From positions 5,456,746 to 5,520,745 of the forward strand of contig PYIU01000001.1 in assembly GCA_003415625.1 (NCBI GenBank): 64,000 nt of DNA. Reading direction: 5' to 3'. Within the stretch, counting starts at the first letter, position 1. Every line of letters starts with the position of its first letter. Of the stretch, positions 10,609 to 21,784 are shown piece after piece. The position numbers and the translations under genes were made by a program. The stretch is from Aquanectria penicillioides. Lineage: Eukaryota > Ascomycota > Sordariomycetes > Hypocreales > Nectriaceae. The notes beneath the pieces were generated by a model. The model was not told where the DNA came from. It made no database searches and was given only the letters and a program-made list of their open reading frames with translations.

Positions 10609-13548
10609 CTAAGTATAAAGCTCCTCGGTCAAGCCGTTGAGCGTAAGGCCATGGGCAATGTCGTCAACATCAGCAAGGAAGCCTAGGGGCATGTCGACCA
10701 ACGTGCCTCTTATGCCCGAGAGCCAGTCCTTGACTTCGCGCACGCCTCCAGGGAACTCCGATTTGACGATGTGTCCGTATTCAACCCTCCCCTGCCGCAG
10801 CTCCGCCTTGTCCTTCTTATTGTCTTCCTCCTTGCCGGGGATGATGAAGTGGTCGGAGAAGAACTTGTCGTAGTCTTCCCACGTGCGAACGCGGTCGTTG
10901 GGGACCGGATGGAAAGCTCGGCTGAAGATTTCTGTGTTGTTGCGCGCCGTCCTGCCCCAGAGGTTCAGGAATTCGGGTGACAGGGGATCCTCGACTATCC
11001 GGTCGGCCTTGGTGCCCCAGTCGTAGTGGTTGGGAGAAACGTCGACGGGTTCCCAGTTCTGGTCGGGTCGGTCCCATCGCTGGTCAGGGATGAGGCCGAT
11101 GTGCTTGCGGAAGATGTATCGACGCAGAGAGGAGGCGAAGCGCGAGGCTCTGAAGGGACGGCCGTTCATGTAAGAATCGACGGTATTTGGGTCTTCAATC
11201 ACGACGGCAATCTCAGAGTCGTGATCGCCTAGCTGCGAGCGATCGTTGAGGTTGGCAGAGCCACAGATGACGAGGCGGTCGTCGGCAATGAGAAGCTTGG
11301 TGTGAATGTAAAGTAGCTCGCTGACGTAGGCGTCAATCTCATCCTCAGGGTTGCCATCCCATCGCAGCTCGGAGACCCGATAGCCGCCGTCCATGTAGAC
11401 GGAGCTGATGGTGTCGAGCGTAGAGTCCTCAATGTTCTCAGCTTCACGCTGATACCTCTCGTAGTGGTCTGTTCGGCCGTGATACTCTTGATCCTGGGGA
11501 TATCTTCCGGAACCAACGTAGTCGTCATGCTCCATTCTTGCCTCCTCGTAGGACACCCCAGCGCGCCTCTCAGCATCGGCCAGAGTCCTAGAAGTGTTGA
11601 TGCGGTCAAAGTTTCGCAGGTTATAGAAGCCAATGTAGCGGCCTGGATCTTGGATTCCAGCGGCTTTGAGTTTTTCCATAATGCTGTCCTTACCGCGATG
11701 AATAGAAAAGTACTGGAATTCCATGATCGCTCTTGTTCCTAAGGCACCTTCTGATTTCAAGTCTCCTGCAAATGCAGGTACAGCTGGCATGAGGACCCAG
11801 ACCTTGAAGTCTTGTCCTTCTTGCCAGGCTCGGATAATGCGTTCGACAATGGCCACACCGATCTGGTTCTTTACGGGACGCTGCTTAGGGTCGGTGGCCG
11901 TGATAAAAAACTAAAATGATTAGGTCATGATATCCCTAAGAAAATCTACAGACTTACCTGGTTCTCGATATACACAAAGTGCTCGGCATTCTGGATGGCA
12001 TGGATGTAAGCATTCTGGATAGAGCGCTCAAGCTTGTGACCAGAAGACCATTCGGCGCAGCTAGCACATTTCAATTAGTCAAGCACACAAAACACCAAAG
12101 TACCATCATACCTTCGGGTAAGTTGAACTCGCACTTCCTGGTGAGAGTCTCTCTCACGGCCAGAGTGATGGCCCCCTTCGCCGTGTGGCATAAATCTTCC
12201 AAGCCCTCGGTTGAATTGTTCAGTCAAGCCGTCAACGTAATCCTCATAGCCGTGATGACGTCGTTCATGGTGGCTGATCGGGGCCTGAACCTCAAGCAGA
12301 GCGTACTTTCCAGGATTTTTCTTCTCATACTTCTCCTTGAAGATGAAGTTCCAGCGGTCAACAAAATGCTCTACTAGACTGTGAACGATTCTGCCATTCA
12401 AGCTCAATGCAACGTCAGACCAGCCCATCCTAGAGCTCTTTGTTCTATCCACTGCTTGGGGCTTAGCCGGACTCATTTAGGGAGGATTCAAATTTTCTTA
12501 CGCTTGTTCGCCTCCCATTTTGAAACCTCATCAAAATCATAAACCCGAGCGTTGTTGTAATCCTGTCCTGGCCAAACGACGTTTTTGAGGTTGCCAGGGT
12601 GCACATCGGCGATGGGATGACCTATAGAACGCCAGGTTAGTCAAGAATATGGAAATTTACCAACCCGATTCGTATCGCCAAATCAAGACTCTCTCAAAGA
12701 GAATCTCTGTTGAGGCAAGGCTAGGATTGATAGGGGGACTAACTGCTAGTATCCCATCGTCCGAAACCTGCCGCTGGGTTAGTAAAGAGCTACCAAGTTT
12801 TCAGATGGAGCGATTCATACACAAATCCAGTCCTCCCATGAATGCAAGTTTACGATCGACGACAAGGAGCTTCTCGTGATGGGCCCAGTAGAGGACAACA
12901 TCATCGGCAAGACCTGTCAAAGAGGCCTTGAGCGATTTCCCAAGGCCTTCTCTGAAGTCATAGCTCATAGGAATATGGTCCGGATGTCTGAGGACCTTGA
13001 TATTAGGATGAAGGCCCTCAAGTGCACGCCGAGTGTGAAAGCTGTCCAAGGTCAAGGCTGCCTGAACCTCCTTGTACACAATCACATGGACCTTGACACC
13101 GCGTTCAGCGGCACCCCTGAGCAGTCGATCAAGGCGGTACTGCTCATTCTTGGAGGGAGGGCGACGCAGATACAACTCCGGTGAAAGCCACCAATCTAGA
13201 ATATCGATGCTTTCTTGGGCCCCTGCAATTGGGTTAGACTAAAAGAGCTCTGCTGATAACGAGTTTGGAAGAGGACGGCGTACTCTCAATGGCCTCGGAG
13301 ACAGCCCAAAAGTAAGAAGCGCCATCGACATACCACTTGGCCTGGCCAGAGCTCTCAGGAGCAAAGGAGCCAAATCGATATTGGCTCAGGCTCTCAGCAC
13401 CTGGCCCGGTCTCAGTGCCTTGTTGAGACTCAGAATGAGCTTCGGGCTTGGGCTTGCTGGAGCCACCGAGAGCAGACTCGATGGTGGATCCAACCTGGTT
13501 GCTCAGATCCTCCACGCGCTCTCCGACTTTCTTCAAAAGGAAGTCCAT
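10609..13548 (-). CDS. Phospholipase D (two HKD motifs, 24-nt micro-exon)
   Basis: Seven exons on the minus strand: 13548-13284, 13222-12821, 12767-12744, 12621-12502, 12451-12112, 12060-11958, 11910-10609 (851 residues). PLD hydrolyses phosphatidylcholine to phosphatidic acid and choline in membrane traffic and signalling. HKD motif 1 is HHEKLLVVD (His204, Lys206, Asp211) and motif 2 is HTKLLIADD (about His621, Lys623, Asp628); ILDWWLSPELYLRRPP and the FVYIENQ/FFITAT block are family signatures. No PX or PH domain precedes the catalytic core, unlike yeast Spo14. Exon 3 is only 24 nt and supplies the FGRWDT segment right after GGLDLC; the frame and the family sequence demand it. The insert between the second-half start and HKD2 is rich in charged residues. 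Start chosen at the first ATG, before an amphipathic MDFLLKKVGERVEDL. Confidence 0.93.
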
Positions 13549-15960
13549 GATGGATGAGGGGTGGTTTGTTTTTCACCGCCGCAAGATCCGAAGCTTCAGC
13601 CCAAGTCTAAGCTGAGTCTGGCCTTCAGCTTTTAGTGGAAGCAAGCCTGCCGTTCAGCCTAATTAATGAAGCCAAGTGCTGCTGGCGTGGGGGTCCAAAA
13701 AAAAAGGGGAGTACGCAGAGGGTGAGAGGAAGGATTAGATGCTGGATCAAGGCCGGTTATCCAAGAGACGAACAGTGTTGGCTACAGAGTTGAGTAATAA
13801 AGGTGACGTGGGAGCTGTGCGACGCCTCATGCATGAGGGGTGGGTATCTGGCGTTGTTTGGAGTGATGTGCACAGCCCCGCTTCGCGGCGAATAAATAGC
13901 ACCGCTGGACTTGTTTGCAGGCGCTGGCGAAACGGCGCCTGAATGACGAGCTTGTATCATGTCCCGAATGCATGTACTTGAGACGCAGTTTTTGATTGCT
14001 GCTGGTGCAGGCGCTGGCGCTGTGATTTGCCGAATGCAATGTTGTCACATGGGACTTTGCTGAGGCTCTATCTGTTAGCCATGTGCTTGGCTGCCTTTTC
14101 ATGATACGCATCATGGCCCGGATTTCTTATTCTGTTTGGCACTTTGGTCGAGAGGGAAGTAAGCTGAGAGGCGAAGGAGACAAGAGGTACATCACGAGGG
14201 ACATCAAGGTTGAGTGACGACAGTGACATTGTGGGTGTGAATTTCTCCAGCTGGGTGACCTACCTACCTAATCCGGTACCAAGTTGGCCACCCTCATCCA
14301 ATTCATACCGGCTTTAGCTTTTGGCTTTAGCGAGCGTCCCTGTTTGGTCAACTTGATGAGAGCACAAATCGATGTACAGGGGAACGCTGGCTGAAATTCT
14401 CGCAGTTGATAATTAGATGAAATCTGTTGTGAATGCGAGTGTGCGTGCGTGCCTTGAAACCTCCATATTTCGACACTTCAACTCGACCGCAACATGCGTG
14501 TGCTTCCTTCCTCTTTAGTCACCAGTTCCCTCCGAAGCCTGAAATACCTACCTAGGTACCTAATGTAACAAGCTCGTGGCACGCGACACTTTCAATAGTG
14601 CGACTTGTTGAATAGGTAGATAACTGCCCGTGGCACGCGACGCTACTATGCCTCTGACCTGAAACGAAAAGAAACGAGAACAGGGTTTTTGTTTTTATTT
14701 TCAGAAAGACAACTTGACCTGAAGCCAACGATTTACACCAGATGTTGCTTGATAAAGCATAGGTACCCTGCCATACACCTTCTTGCGCTTCCTGAGGTAT
14801 AGCTCGCAGGGTATTTTCCTACTCCGCAAATCCACTACTGTAAACGGCAGCGGACCCTCGTCTCCCATCCGTTTCCCCTTGCTACCAAGATGTGTCTTTG
14901 TAAGGATGATGTAGTCGAGGACCACGGCGTGAGCCTCCCAAGTTGCTGACCTGGCCAGAGGCATTTGCTGTCCGTAATGGTCCGAGCTGTTGCTGAAATC
15001 CGACGCCGCCAGAGCCGAGGGTATTGCGCTCGCTGACCTCGTCCAGTGTCACCGTGGTCCTGTAATCAGACCTCTATTTGCACGGCTCTTGCAAAGAGCC
15101 TCCTGATCCATCTGTCCACGTCTCCCGTCCGCCCGGCAGTCGCAGCCGTACATACCCGTGGGCCGTCATGATGCCGGCGTCGCAAATGCACGAAACTGCC
15201 AGGCACACACACACAATCTCTCACAAGCCCAATGCGCATGCTGGTGGGCTGCTGGCTTTCCCACCAGGCCAAGTGGTGTGGTGGGTGGTGCGAAGGAATT
15301 GCACCAAAATCCAGTGGCCTGGAATCGGGTCGGTGCCGTACTTACTGTAGGTGGTGTGGAGATAGCTAGAGATGGGCGACGGCAGCCATCCCGGCGGCCA
15401 CCCCAGGATGAAATGGCCGGCCATGCAAAATGCATTTCTCAAAATCAAACCGATTCACTATCCCATCGCCTCTTCTTTTCAGCCGTCATTGACTCACTCT
15501 CTTATCTCGGCAGCTGGATTCGCGAACCAAAGCTCTCCTTCCCCGCCTCGCCTGATCTGATTCCATCTGTCTCAATTGGCTCGACGTCAAAACAGCGTCG
15601 ATTTACCCTGACAAGATCCTGGCCGGCATCAACCCAAAAGAGTCACCGTCAATCCCCTCATCGAGGTCAGCGCCCACTCCACTCAGACACCCCGCCAAAC
15701 ACGCACCATTGTCCATATCTGATCACCGACTAACAGCCCGGTAGGCAAATCTCCCGTCGCCAGCCCTCGCTTGTTTGCCAGACTGTCACCGCATATCTCG
15801 GTCAACGCTTGGCGCTGATAGAATTAACCTGCTGCCAAAAAGCTGATTTTGGCCCATTCTGGTCCCTTGGTCGTCCTCCTGTGTCTTATCACCAAGGACC
15901 GCAAGTTGGAAGAAAACCGCCAATTCACCACCGGCCTCACCTCTCACCAACGGCCTCGCC
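13549..15960. other. 2.4-kb intergenic region between PLD and GNAT genes
   Basis: Divergent promoter region. It contains TACCTACC/TAGGTA simple-repeat stretches near 14262-14272 and 14546-14562 and a 13-bp direct repeat (14575-14587, 14629-14641). An 87-codon minus-strand frame (14701-14964) and overlapping frames at 15078-15733 have no recognisable relatives or splice structure, so I do not call them genes. Confidence 0.45.
14575..14641. repeat. 13-bp direct repeat pair
   Basis: CGTGGCACGCGAC occurs at 14575-14587 and again at 14629-14641. Between the copies lie CACT/AGTG arms that could form a small hairpin. It is adjacent to an ACCTACCTAGGTACC tract. Confidence 0.7.
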
Positions 15961-16580
15961 ATGTCCGACTCAGGGACTGTGGCCCTCTTTTCCCCGGCCC
16001 AACACGGCCACTTGATCCCTTACCTTGCAGCTATCCACGCTTCTTGCATCACCCACGACCGCACCATTGCCACCTTTCTCCCCCCTCTGTCCCACGAGAA
16101 GCTTCTCTCATGGTGGAAGGAGCGCATCGCCGAGGTCAACGAGGCCAAGCGCCTCATCTTTATTCTCCTCAATGAGTCTGAACCTGGCTCGCGCCCCAAG
16201 GGCTCCGAGGTCATGGGCGTCGTTATGCTCGCCCTTCCTTACTCCGAAACGGGACCCTTTCGCGGCCTTGTTGAGAAGCTCCTTATCCACAAGAGCTTTC
16301 GTGGTCGGGGCGGCTCCAGGACGCTCATGGGCGCCCTCGAGGTTGAAGCTGTGAAGCGTGGGAGGACGATGCTGGTGAGTGCCTTTGCCGTCAGAACCCC
16401 GTCATTTGGAGTCGCATGCTGACAATGGACTAGCTCCTAGACACCGAAACCGGCAGCGGGGCGGAGGAAGTATTCAGGAAATTCGGCTACGTGGAGTTGG
16501 GTCAGATCCCCAAGTACGGCTTGAGTCCGACTGGAGAGTTGAAAGACGGGACCTTTTTCTACAAGAACCTTCAGCAATGA
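15961..16580 (+). CDS. GNAT-family N-acetyltransferase
   Basis: Exons 15961-16374 and 16434-16580 (186 residues). GCN5-related acetyltransferases move acetyl from acetyl-CoA to an amine; the substrate here cannot be read from sequence. The acetyl-CoA-binding motif A is visible as LLIHKSFRGRGGSRTLMGALE (the R-G-R-G-G turn is the pyrophosphate loop), followed after the intron by LLDTETGSGAEEVFRKFGYV, the usual final strand and helix. Intron 16375-16433 has GTGAGT, a GCTGAC branch site and TAG; without it the frame ends 16 codons later. The size is normal for a stand-alone GNAT enzyme. Similar proteins are often annotated as resistance or housekeeping acetyltransferases; I cannot choose. Confidence 0.85.
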
Positions 16581-17183
16581 GTGCAGCCTGTGAAGAGGCC
16601 ATGCATGTGCTGCATTTGATTTTGATACCTAGATTCTTTCACAAAAAGTTATGCGGGAGGGGAGCGAGGCGACTCGGGTTTTGCTGCTGTTCTGGCGATG
16701 GGTTCCGGGCTGGCGAGGAGCTGAGGGCTGCTTTTCTAGATCTCGCAAGAGACGATGTGACATGACAAAATATGGCCCTTGGCTGTGCTGGTGAAGTTTT
16801 TGTTCCGGAATGGTGTAGTAGGAATAGGCCTTGCCCCAAGAGCTTCGCATTGTGTATTGTGTCCGGCACAGACAAACCACGGGTCATCGGCAGACAAAGC
16901 TGCTCCTCAAATTCCGGAGGTGTAATGAAGCTATGAGGAGTTAACTGAAGTTCCCTTCAGCAACCCTCAGCATGATTTATTGGCGCGACAGAATCAAGAA
17001 CTATTAGAAGATCATGCCGAGAGCGATCATCACAAAGTGCACACTGATTTTTCAAGACCAACAGACCCTCCCTCTGGAACCCGCTCCGTCTCTTTTACTA
17101 CATACATAAACTGCAAATGCTCCACGAAATGTTGGTACAAAATCCCGAAACGCCATCCGTCAACACCAATTTTGTGTGAACAT
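16581..17183. other. Convergent 3' intergenic region (GNAT / SEC62)
   Basis: 3' flanks of both genes; short open frames only. Nothing else seen. Confidence 0.5.
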
Positions 17184-18437
17184 TTACTCATCGTCTGCCA
17201 GCTCCTCTACCCTGGGGGCCTCGTACTGTCGTTGCTGAAGGTCGCCAGTGTTCACTTGGGTGTCAGTACCGGTAGTGGTGGCGGTAGCCGGTGCGACCTG
17301 GCCTGTAGCTGCAGCGACAGTAGAGTTGGGGGCGGCGCCAGCAGCGGCCTTCTTCTTCTTCTTCTTCGGCTTCTCAGTCTGCGTTCTCGTCAGTACTTTG
17401 CCTCTCATCGACATTAGAATCGACTCACCTCATGCCAAGCCCACACAGGCCTGAAGCTGTCCATGAACGAAACATCCTCCCAAAGGTTGGGGAAAAGCCA
17501 TAGGCCCGGAGGGGTAGCGAAATAGGTAACGCAGAACAAGATGACACGGAAAATGGCCATCAAAAAGAACAGTCCCAATAATCCAAGCAGTCCCCAGCTT
17601 AGGTAGTAGACTCCCTGGCGGAGAACGAGGGGCCATAGAGGATACAGAACAATTGCGAAAATAGCAACAAGAGCAAGTGCAGCATAGACTTTGCGCATGA
17701 CCTGGCTGCCCTCCCAGAGCCAGGCATAGTACAAGTCATCCTGAGCCTCCTGCTGCTGCTCGATCTTGACATTCCACTGGCCCTTGACACGCTTGGGCTT
17801 CTTTCCGTTCGGACCGGCCTCGGGCTCGATCTTGGAGACTCGGAGTGCAAGCATGCTCAGAGGAAGGAGCTTGAAAGTGTTCTCTAGAGAGGCTCGGTCG
17901 GTAATCTCGGGCAGAAGGGGGTTCTTCTTGCGGGCCTTTTCATAAGCAGGCGACTCCAGGGCTCGGAGAGCTCGCTTGACTGTGGCAGATAAGTAAGAGT
18001 GATTAGGGTATGGATATGATCTGACATACCTCTGAACATATCTTTGCGCTCGCCATTGAGGATAACCGTTCGGGGCTTGAGGTCTTGGCCTCGAAGGAAA
18101 GAGGCGACAGCAAGACCCTTAGGGTTGGGGGGACCAGGAACAATAGGCTGAGGGCTGCCTTGGCCGCCTTGGGGGGATGTGGGTGAGGGTGGTGGTGGCC
18201 AGCTTCACCAGCTTGTTGCTGAGCCTGCATCTGGCGCATTCGCATTTGTTGGGCCTGGGCCTGCTTCTTGATGTGCTCGATAAACTCTGGCACCGTCATG
18301 CCAGCCTTTTCGGCGTCGATGGCTAGTTGTCGCTGCATTGCCTGAATCTGCTCCGGAGTTGGGCGCTGGCCGGGCATGGGCATTGGAATTGCCCCAGGGC
18401 CAGGCATCGGGCCTGGTTGAGGAGGTGGAGAAGCCAT
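17184..18437 (-). CDS. SEC62: Sec62, post-translational ER translocation subunit (apparent frameshift)
   Basis: Exons on the minus strand: 18437-18030, 17979-17429, 17378-17184. Sec62 joins Sec61/Sec63 to import proteins post-translationally into the ER. Seen: Met/Pro/Gln-rich N-terminus with TPEQIQAMQRQLAIDAEKAG, a His/Pro-rich stretch, the conserved LRGQDLKP region, LPLSMLALRVSKIEPE, two membrane spans (about KVYAALALVAIFAIVLYPL and GLLGLFFLMAIFRVILF), the PPGLWLFPNLWEDV motif, and a poly-Lys then Ala/Thr-rich tail ending ADDE. The His/Pro stretch and the following QGGQGSP segment are one base out of phase: six Gs at 18171-18176 on the plus strand need to be seven. A short intron with a weak GTGAAG donor could also reconcile the frames. 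Sec62 is important for growth in yeasts, so a genuine null is unlikely. Divergent from MED21. Confidence 0.9.
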
Positions 18438-18759
18438 GGCAGGGAAAAGATAAGAAGGAGTGTGGAGAAAATTATAAGCAGAAGAAACACAAGAGGAAAA
18501 GTTGAAAGAAGGTCGCAAAAATGCGCCGTGTGAGTCGGACGTAGATTTTAATAAGAACAGAGTCTAAATGGAGCTGTGTCCTAGCGTTGACGTCGTGCCA
18601 GGTGGTCACTTCGCGCCTCCCACCCTTGACCCAAATTTAGCACGAAGGGGGGGCTTATCGCCACGTGACACCGCGAATAATCACTTCGCCACTATCGGAT
18701 CTTCTGTACCTTGAGCGCAACCAGCCAGCCATTGTCCTGAGAGCTCCGAAACCACCACC
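18438..18759. promoter_or_regulatory. Divergent promoter SEC62 / MED21 with CACGTG and TGACGTC
   Basis: 322 bp between opposed start codons. It has a palindromic CACGTG (18662-18667, context CACGTGAC), the core bound by bHLH factors such as Cbf1/SREBP types, and TGACGTC (18588-18594), a CRE-like site bound by bZIP factors. Motifs are seen; their use is inferred. Confidence 0.45.
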
Positions 18760-19293
18760 ATGGGCGACCGCTTGACACAACTGCAGGACGCTGTCGACCA
18801 GGTACGTAGCATTATCATGCGATCCTTCGTGATTTACGCGCGCTCATATATTCTTGATGCAGCTCGCGCAGCAATTTGTTGCCTGCTTGCACTATGTTCA
18901 CAGGCGACACGATCTCGAAACACTCAGTCCCAACGACAAGGTCCGCGATGTAAAGCAAGACCAGAGTCAGAAAGAAGGTACAGGGCTCTGGGCATCAAAT
19001 GCGCATCTTTGAATGGAGCTCATTGTTGTGTAGTTGATCCTTTACCCGCAGACGAGTTCCGCTCGGGCATGGTCGAATTGTCTCGAGACCTCATCATCAA
19101 AGAACAACAGATCGAGGTTTTAATTTCGTCACTACCCGGCCTCGACAATAGCGAAAAAGATCAAGAACGGTACATTAAGGAACTAGAAGATGACTTGAAG
19201 GTTGCCGAAGCCCAGCGGCAAGAGGCGATCAAAGAAAAAGATCAAATTCTTGCCGAGCTCGACACCGTGATTCGAAGTATTCGACGACCCTGA
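18760..19293 (+). CDS. MED21: Mediator subunit Med21 (Srb7)
   Basis: Exons 18760-18801, 18863-18977 and 19034-19293 (138 residues). Med21 is an essential small subunit of the Mediator middle module; it forms a coiled-coil hinge with Med7 and links activators to RNA polymerase II. The N-terminus MGDRLTQLQDAVDQ joins by splicing to LAQQFVACLHYVHRRHDLE, the strongly conserved signature; FRSGMVELSRDLIIKEQQIE and the long C-terminal helix ending in EKDQILAELDTVI are also typical. The first exon is just 14 codons. The linker between the two helical parts is Asp/Gln/Lys-rich. Length matches fungal Med21. Confidence 0.95.
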   Translation: MGDRLTQLQDAVDQVRSIIMRSFVIYARSYILDAARAAICCLLALCSQATRSRNTQSQRQGPRCKARPESERRYRALGIKCASLNGAHCCVVDPLPADEFRSGMVELSRDLIIKEQQIEVLISSLPGLDNSEKDQERYIKELEDDLKVAEAQRQEAIKEKDQILAELDTVIRSIRRP

Positions 19294-19594
19294 GGGGCGG
19301 CAAATCCTTCTGGATGGATCGCATGTGTTTTGAAGATTATGGATTCGAGTATGCATAGCGTGGAGTTTGGTACGGATAGGTTAGGGGCGACGATTGCCCT
19401 CAGCGGCCTTTATTATCTATTCGAATGTATTTCAATAGGGTTCCTCTTGTGTTCGTCAACACGCCATCATCTTCCTTGTATAGCCGTTTATGACCTGCCA
19501 CTTAATAGGCTTTCTAGCCTTTCGTCCACGCCTTGAAACCCATGGTTTCGCACATCTCTCATCGTCTCGGGCTTTGTCCTTACTGGTGCAATGC
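19294..19594. other. Convergent 3' intergenic region (MED21 / HAD hydrolase)
   Basis: About 300 bp of 3' flanks. Nothing distinctive. Confidence 0.5.
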
Positions 19595-20469
19595 TTACGC
19601 AGATTTGGACTTGAAGAATTGAGGGTAGACATCTCTCAGTTCTCGCAGATGCTGAATCTGGAATTGCGATGCGGGGGTCTGGGGGTTCTTGAGCCCCTCC
19701 TCAACTAGGTGGGCGGCGGTCCACCCGAACTCCTTTGCCTTCGTGCAGTTTAGATAAGAGTCATCTGGAAAAGTTAGACACGTTGTTGAGTCAATGATAA
19801 ACCCGAGTGTGCATACCAACGAAAAAACAATTATCCACACCCTCGACACCAGCCTCTCGCATGGCCTTCTTGTACATCTCGGGGTCAGGCTTGCAGATCA
19901 AAGGCTGCTGGCCGTAGTCGCAAAAAGTGAGTCCGTCAAACAAATTGTCGATGCCAAGCAGGCGGACAACTCTGTTGCCGTGGGTTTTGTACGCATTGGT
20001 GAAGAGCCAAAGTGTGACTTTGCTCTTATCAATGTCCTCAAGGAGAGCCCGGAGCTCAGGGTTGGGGAGAATGATCTCCTCTAGGGGGAGGGCGTCATCT
20101 ACCTTGGCGTTGTAATCAAGAGGGTCAATCTGGTGGTGTCGGACCAGCCCTTCGATAGCTAGACCATAATTGGTGTAATATTCCTGGTGCAGCTTGACGG
20201 CCTCATCAAAAGGAACATCAAGATGCTTGGAGAAATATTCATCAATCAACTTGGCCATCAAATCATGGACTTTGGTGCCTGAGAAAAGAATCAGTACGTA
20301 ATGCTCATCAAATCAGGCCTGGGGGCACCGGGGCTCACTTCTGGGATACAGGCAGTTGTCGATATCGCTGTAGACATGTTAGGGTTTGTGGGAGGGCTCT
20401 GATGACTTCGGTTTTGACATACAAGAAGAGGACCGGCTTGTCGGCGGTTATGCCATTGGTACTTCCCAT
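19595..20469 (-). CDS. Pyrimidine 5'-nucleotidase, HAD superfamily (SDT1-like)
   Basis: Exons on the minus strand: 20469-20423, 20367-20339, 20278-19817, 19764-19595 (235 residues). HAD phosphohydrolases of this type dephosphorylate pyrimidine nucleotides (Sdt1 confers 6-azauracil tolerance in yeast). The catalytic motif FFDIDNCLYP (nucleophile about Asp17, acid/base Asp19) is assembled from exon 1 and the 29-nt exon 2. The LFTNAYK segment is motif II, CKPDPEMY provides the motif III lysine, and FVDDSYLN, formed over the last splice junction, is motif IV. The cap-domain helices lie between about residues 30 and 110. An open frame runs 5' of the ATG to about 20874 but lacks any family likeness and is taken as leader. 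Convergent with MED21. Confidence 0.9.
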
Positions 20470-21784
20470 GGTGGATTTTATTCGGATATTGATGTTGAAG
20501 CGGATGGGAGTGTTGTATGAGTGACAAAGCGGTGTCGAATTCGAGACACGGGCTGAGGGAGGGAGGGATAATTTGAAGGCGCGATTGATAGATAATGAGG
20601 CAAATGCACGTGGTGCTAATTGGTGCATTGAATGGATCCTAGGAATATTGGTGAGAGAGTCTGATGATACAAGATCCACAATGAAGTCAAAATTTGTCAC
20701 GTTGATATAGCTATATTTCCATGGGTGTTTGGGGTATGAAAGGGGAAGTTTGCCCAATGACTCCTTCGGCGACGGGTGCTGAATAATAGTACCAAGTCCC
20801 TCACTAAAGAGCTCCGATGGCGGGAACGGAAATTCCATCATGTATGGCTGTAGGTATGACTGCACATCATCCAAGGCGATCTTGTCCTCGCAGCAACCAT
20901 TCCCACGCCTTTGAACTGTTGCATATGGAAAAATAAAACAATAATGCTGCAGTCACTTTGTGCGCCGACTTTGTGATGCCGTCACCGCTAACCGGCCGGA
21001 GCGGGTGAAACAATCAACAATTCTACTGAGCTCGCACAATCTTTTTTTTCTCCCTTGACGCCGAACCCGGATTTGGGCTCCCATGACAGGCAACGTCCAC
21101 CAGGAGTTTGCTATATTCATTGAACAATGACCATATTTCAACTTCACCTCAGTCGATATTCTGGGGTCGTGATCATTCGTGGGGGTCTTTAATCTAAAAG
21201 GGTGTCACATGGTAGATCCAACAATGCCATCCCAGCAACAACTAGGCTGTTCAGGAGAATCTTTCAGGTGATGTTTCATTGACTTTGCAGGGTGGATTGA
21301 AGGCACTGAAGCAACACGCAATAGGGATGTGATAGAGAGAAAGAGTTTGCCTGATAGAGGATTTAAAACCAAAAAAAAAAAGGCCAGTAGGGTCTCAATA
21401 ACAGAAATTTCGACACAGGGACTTACATACAGACCTGGTCACACAGGGATGCCTTGCTGCTGAAGTCTCCCAAGGTGCACCGCAACGCAATGCGCCGGAT
21501 TCTGCCGGTCACACCGCCTAATTATTTCCCAAAGCCACACCAAGCTTGGATCAATCCCCTTGCCACCTGCACAGAAACATCAGCTTTTCCATCCAGCACA
21601 GACGCCGTCTGAACACTCCGACCCACGCCGCTGCGGGTTTGACAGAAAAGAGCTGCCCAGATCTCGTCATCTTGCGTGTTCATTTTTCTTGCGTATTGTA
21701 TCTCTTGTCGTGAACAACCTGCGGTGCTTGTGGTCTGCCAAAGCACGAGGTGACGCGACAGGTGTTTGCTACATTCTTGCCGCC
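20470..21784. other. 1.3-kb divergent intergenic region (HAD hydrolase / unknown disordered protein)
   Basis: Promoters and leaders of both neighbours. A poly-A run lies near 21370. The plus-strand frame remains open from 21560 to the chosen start at 21785, but it has no ATG context and no family likeness. Confidence 0.4.

Noticed and set aside
12111..12500. Repeated splice-like signals suggesting an additional gene inside PLD
   Set aside because: All are accounted for by the seven-exon PLD model, whose frame and family motifs are continuous.
14701..14964. 87-codon minus-strand frame in the PLD/GNAT gap
   Set aside because: Protein-like in part, but there is no homologue I recognise and no promoter or intron evidence; left as intergenic.
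20470..20874. 5' extension of the SDT1-like frame
   Set aside because: No resemblance to HAD proteins; the catalytic domain starts right after the ATG at 20469.
21560..21784. N-terminal extension of the disordered protein
   Set aside because: Open by chance; the ATG at 21785 has a far better context and the extension looks like leader sequence.
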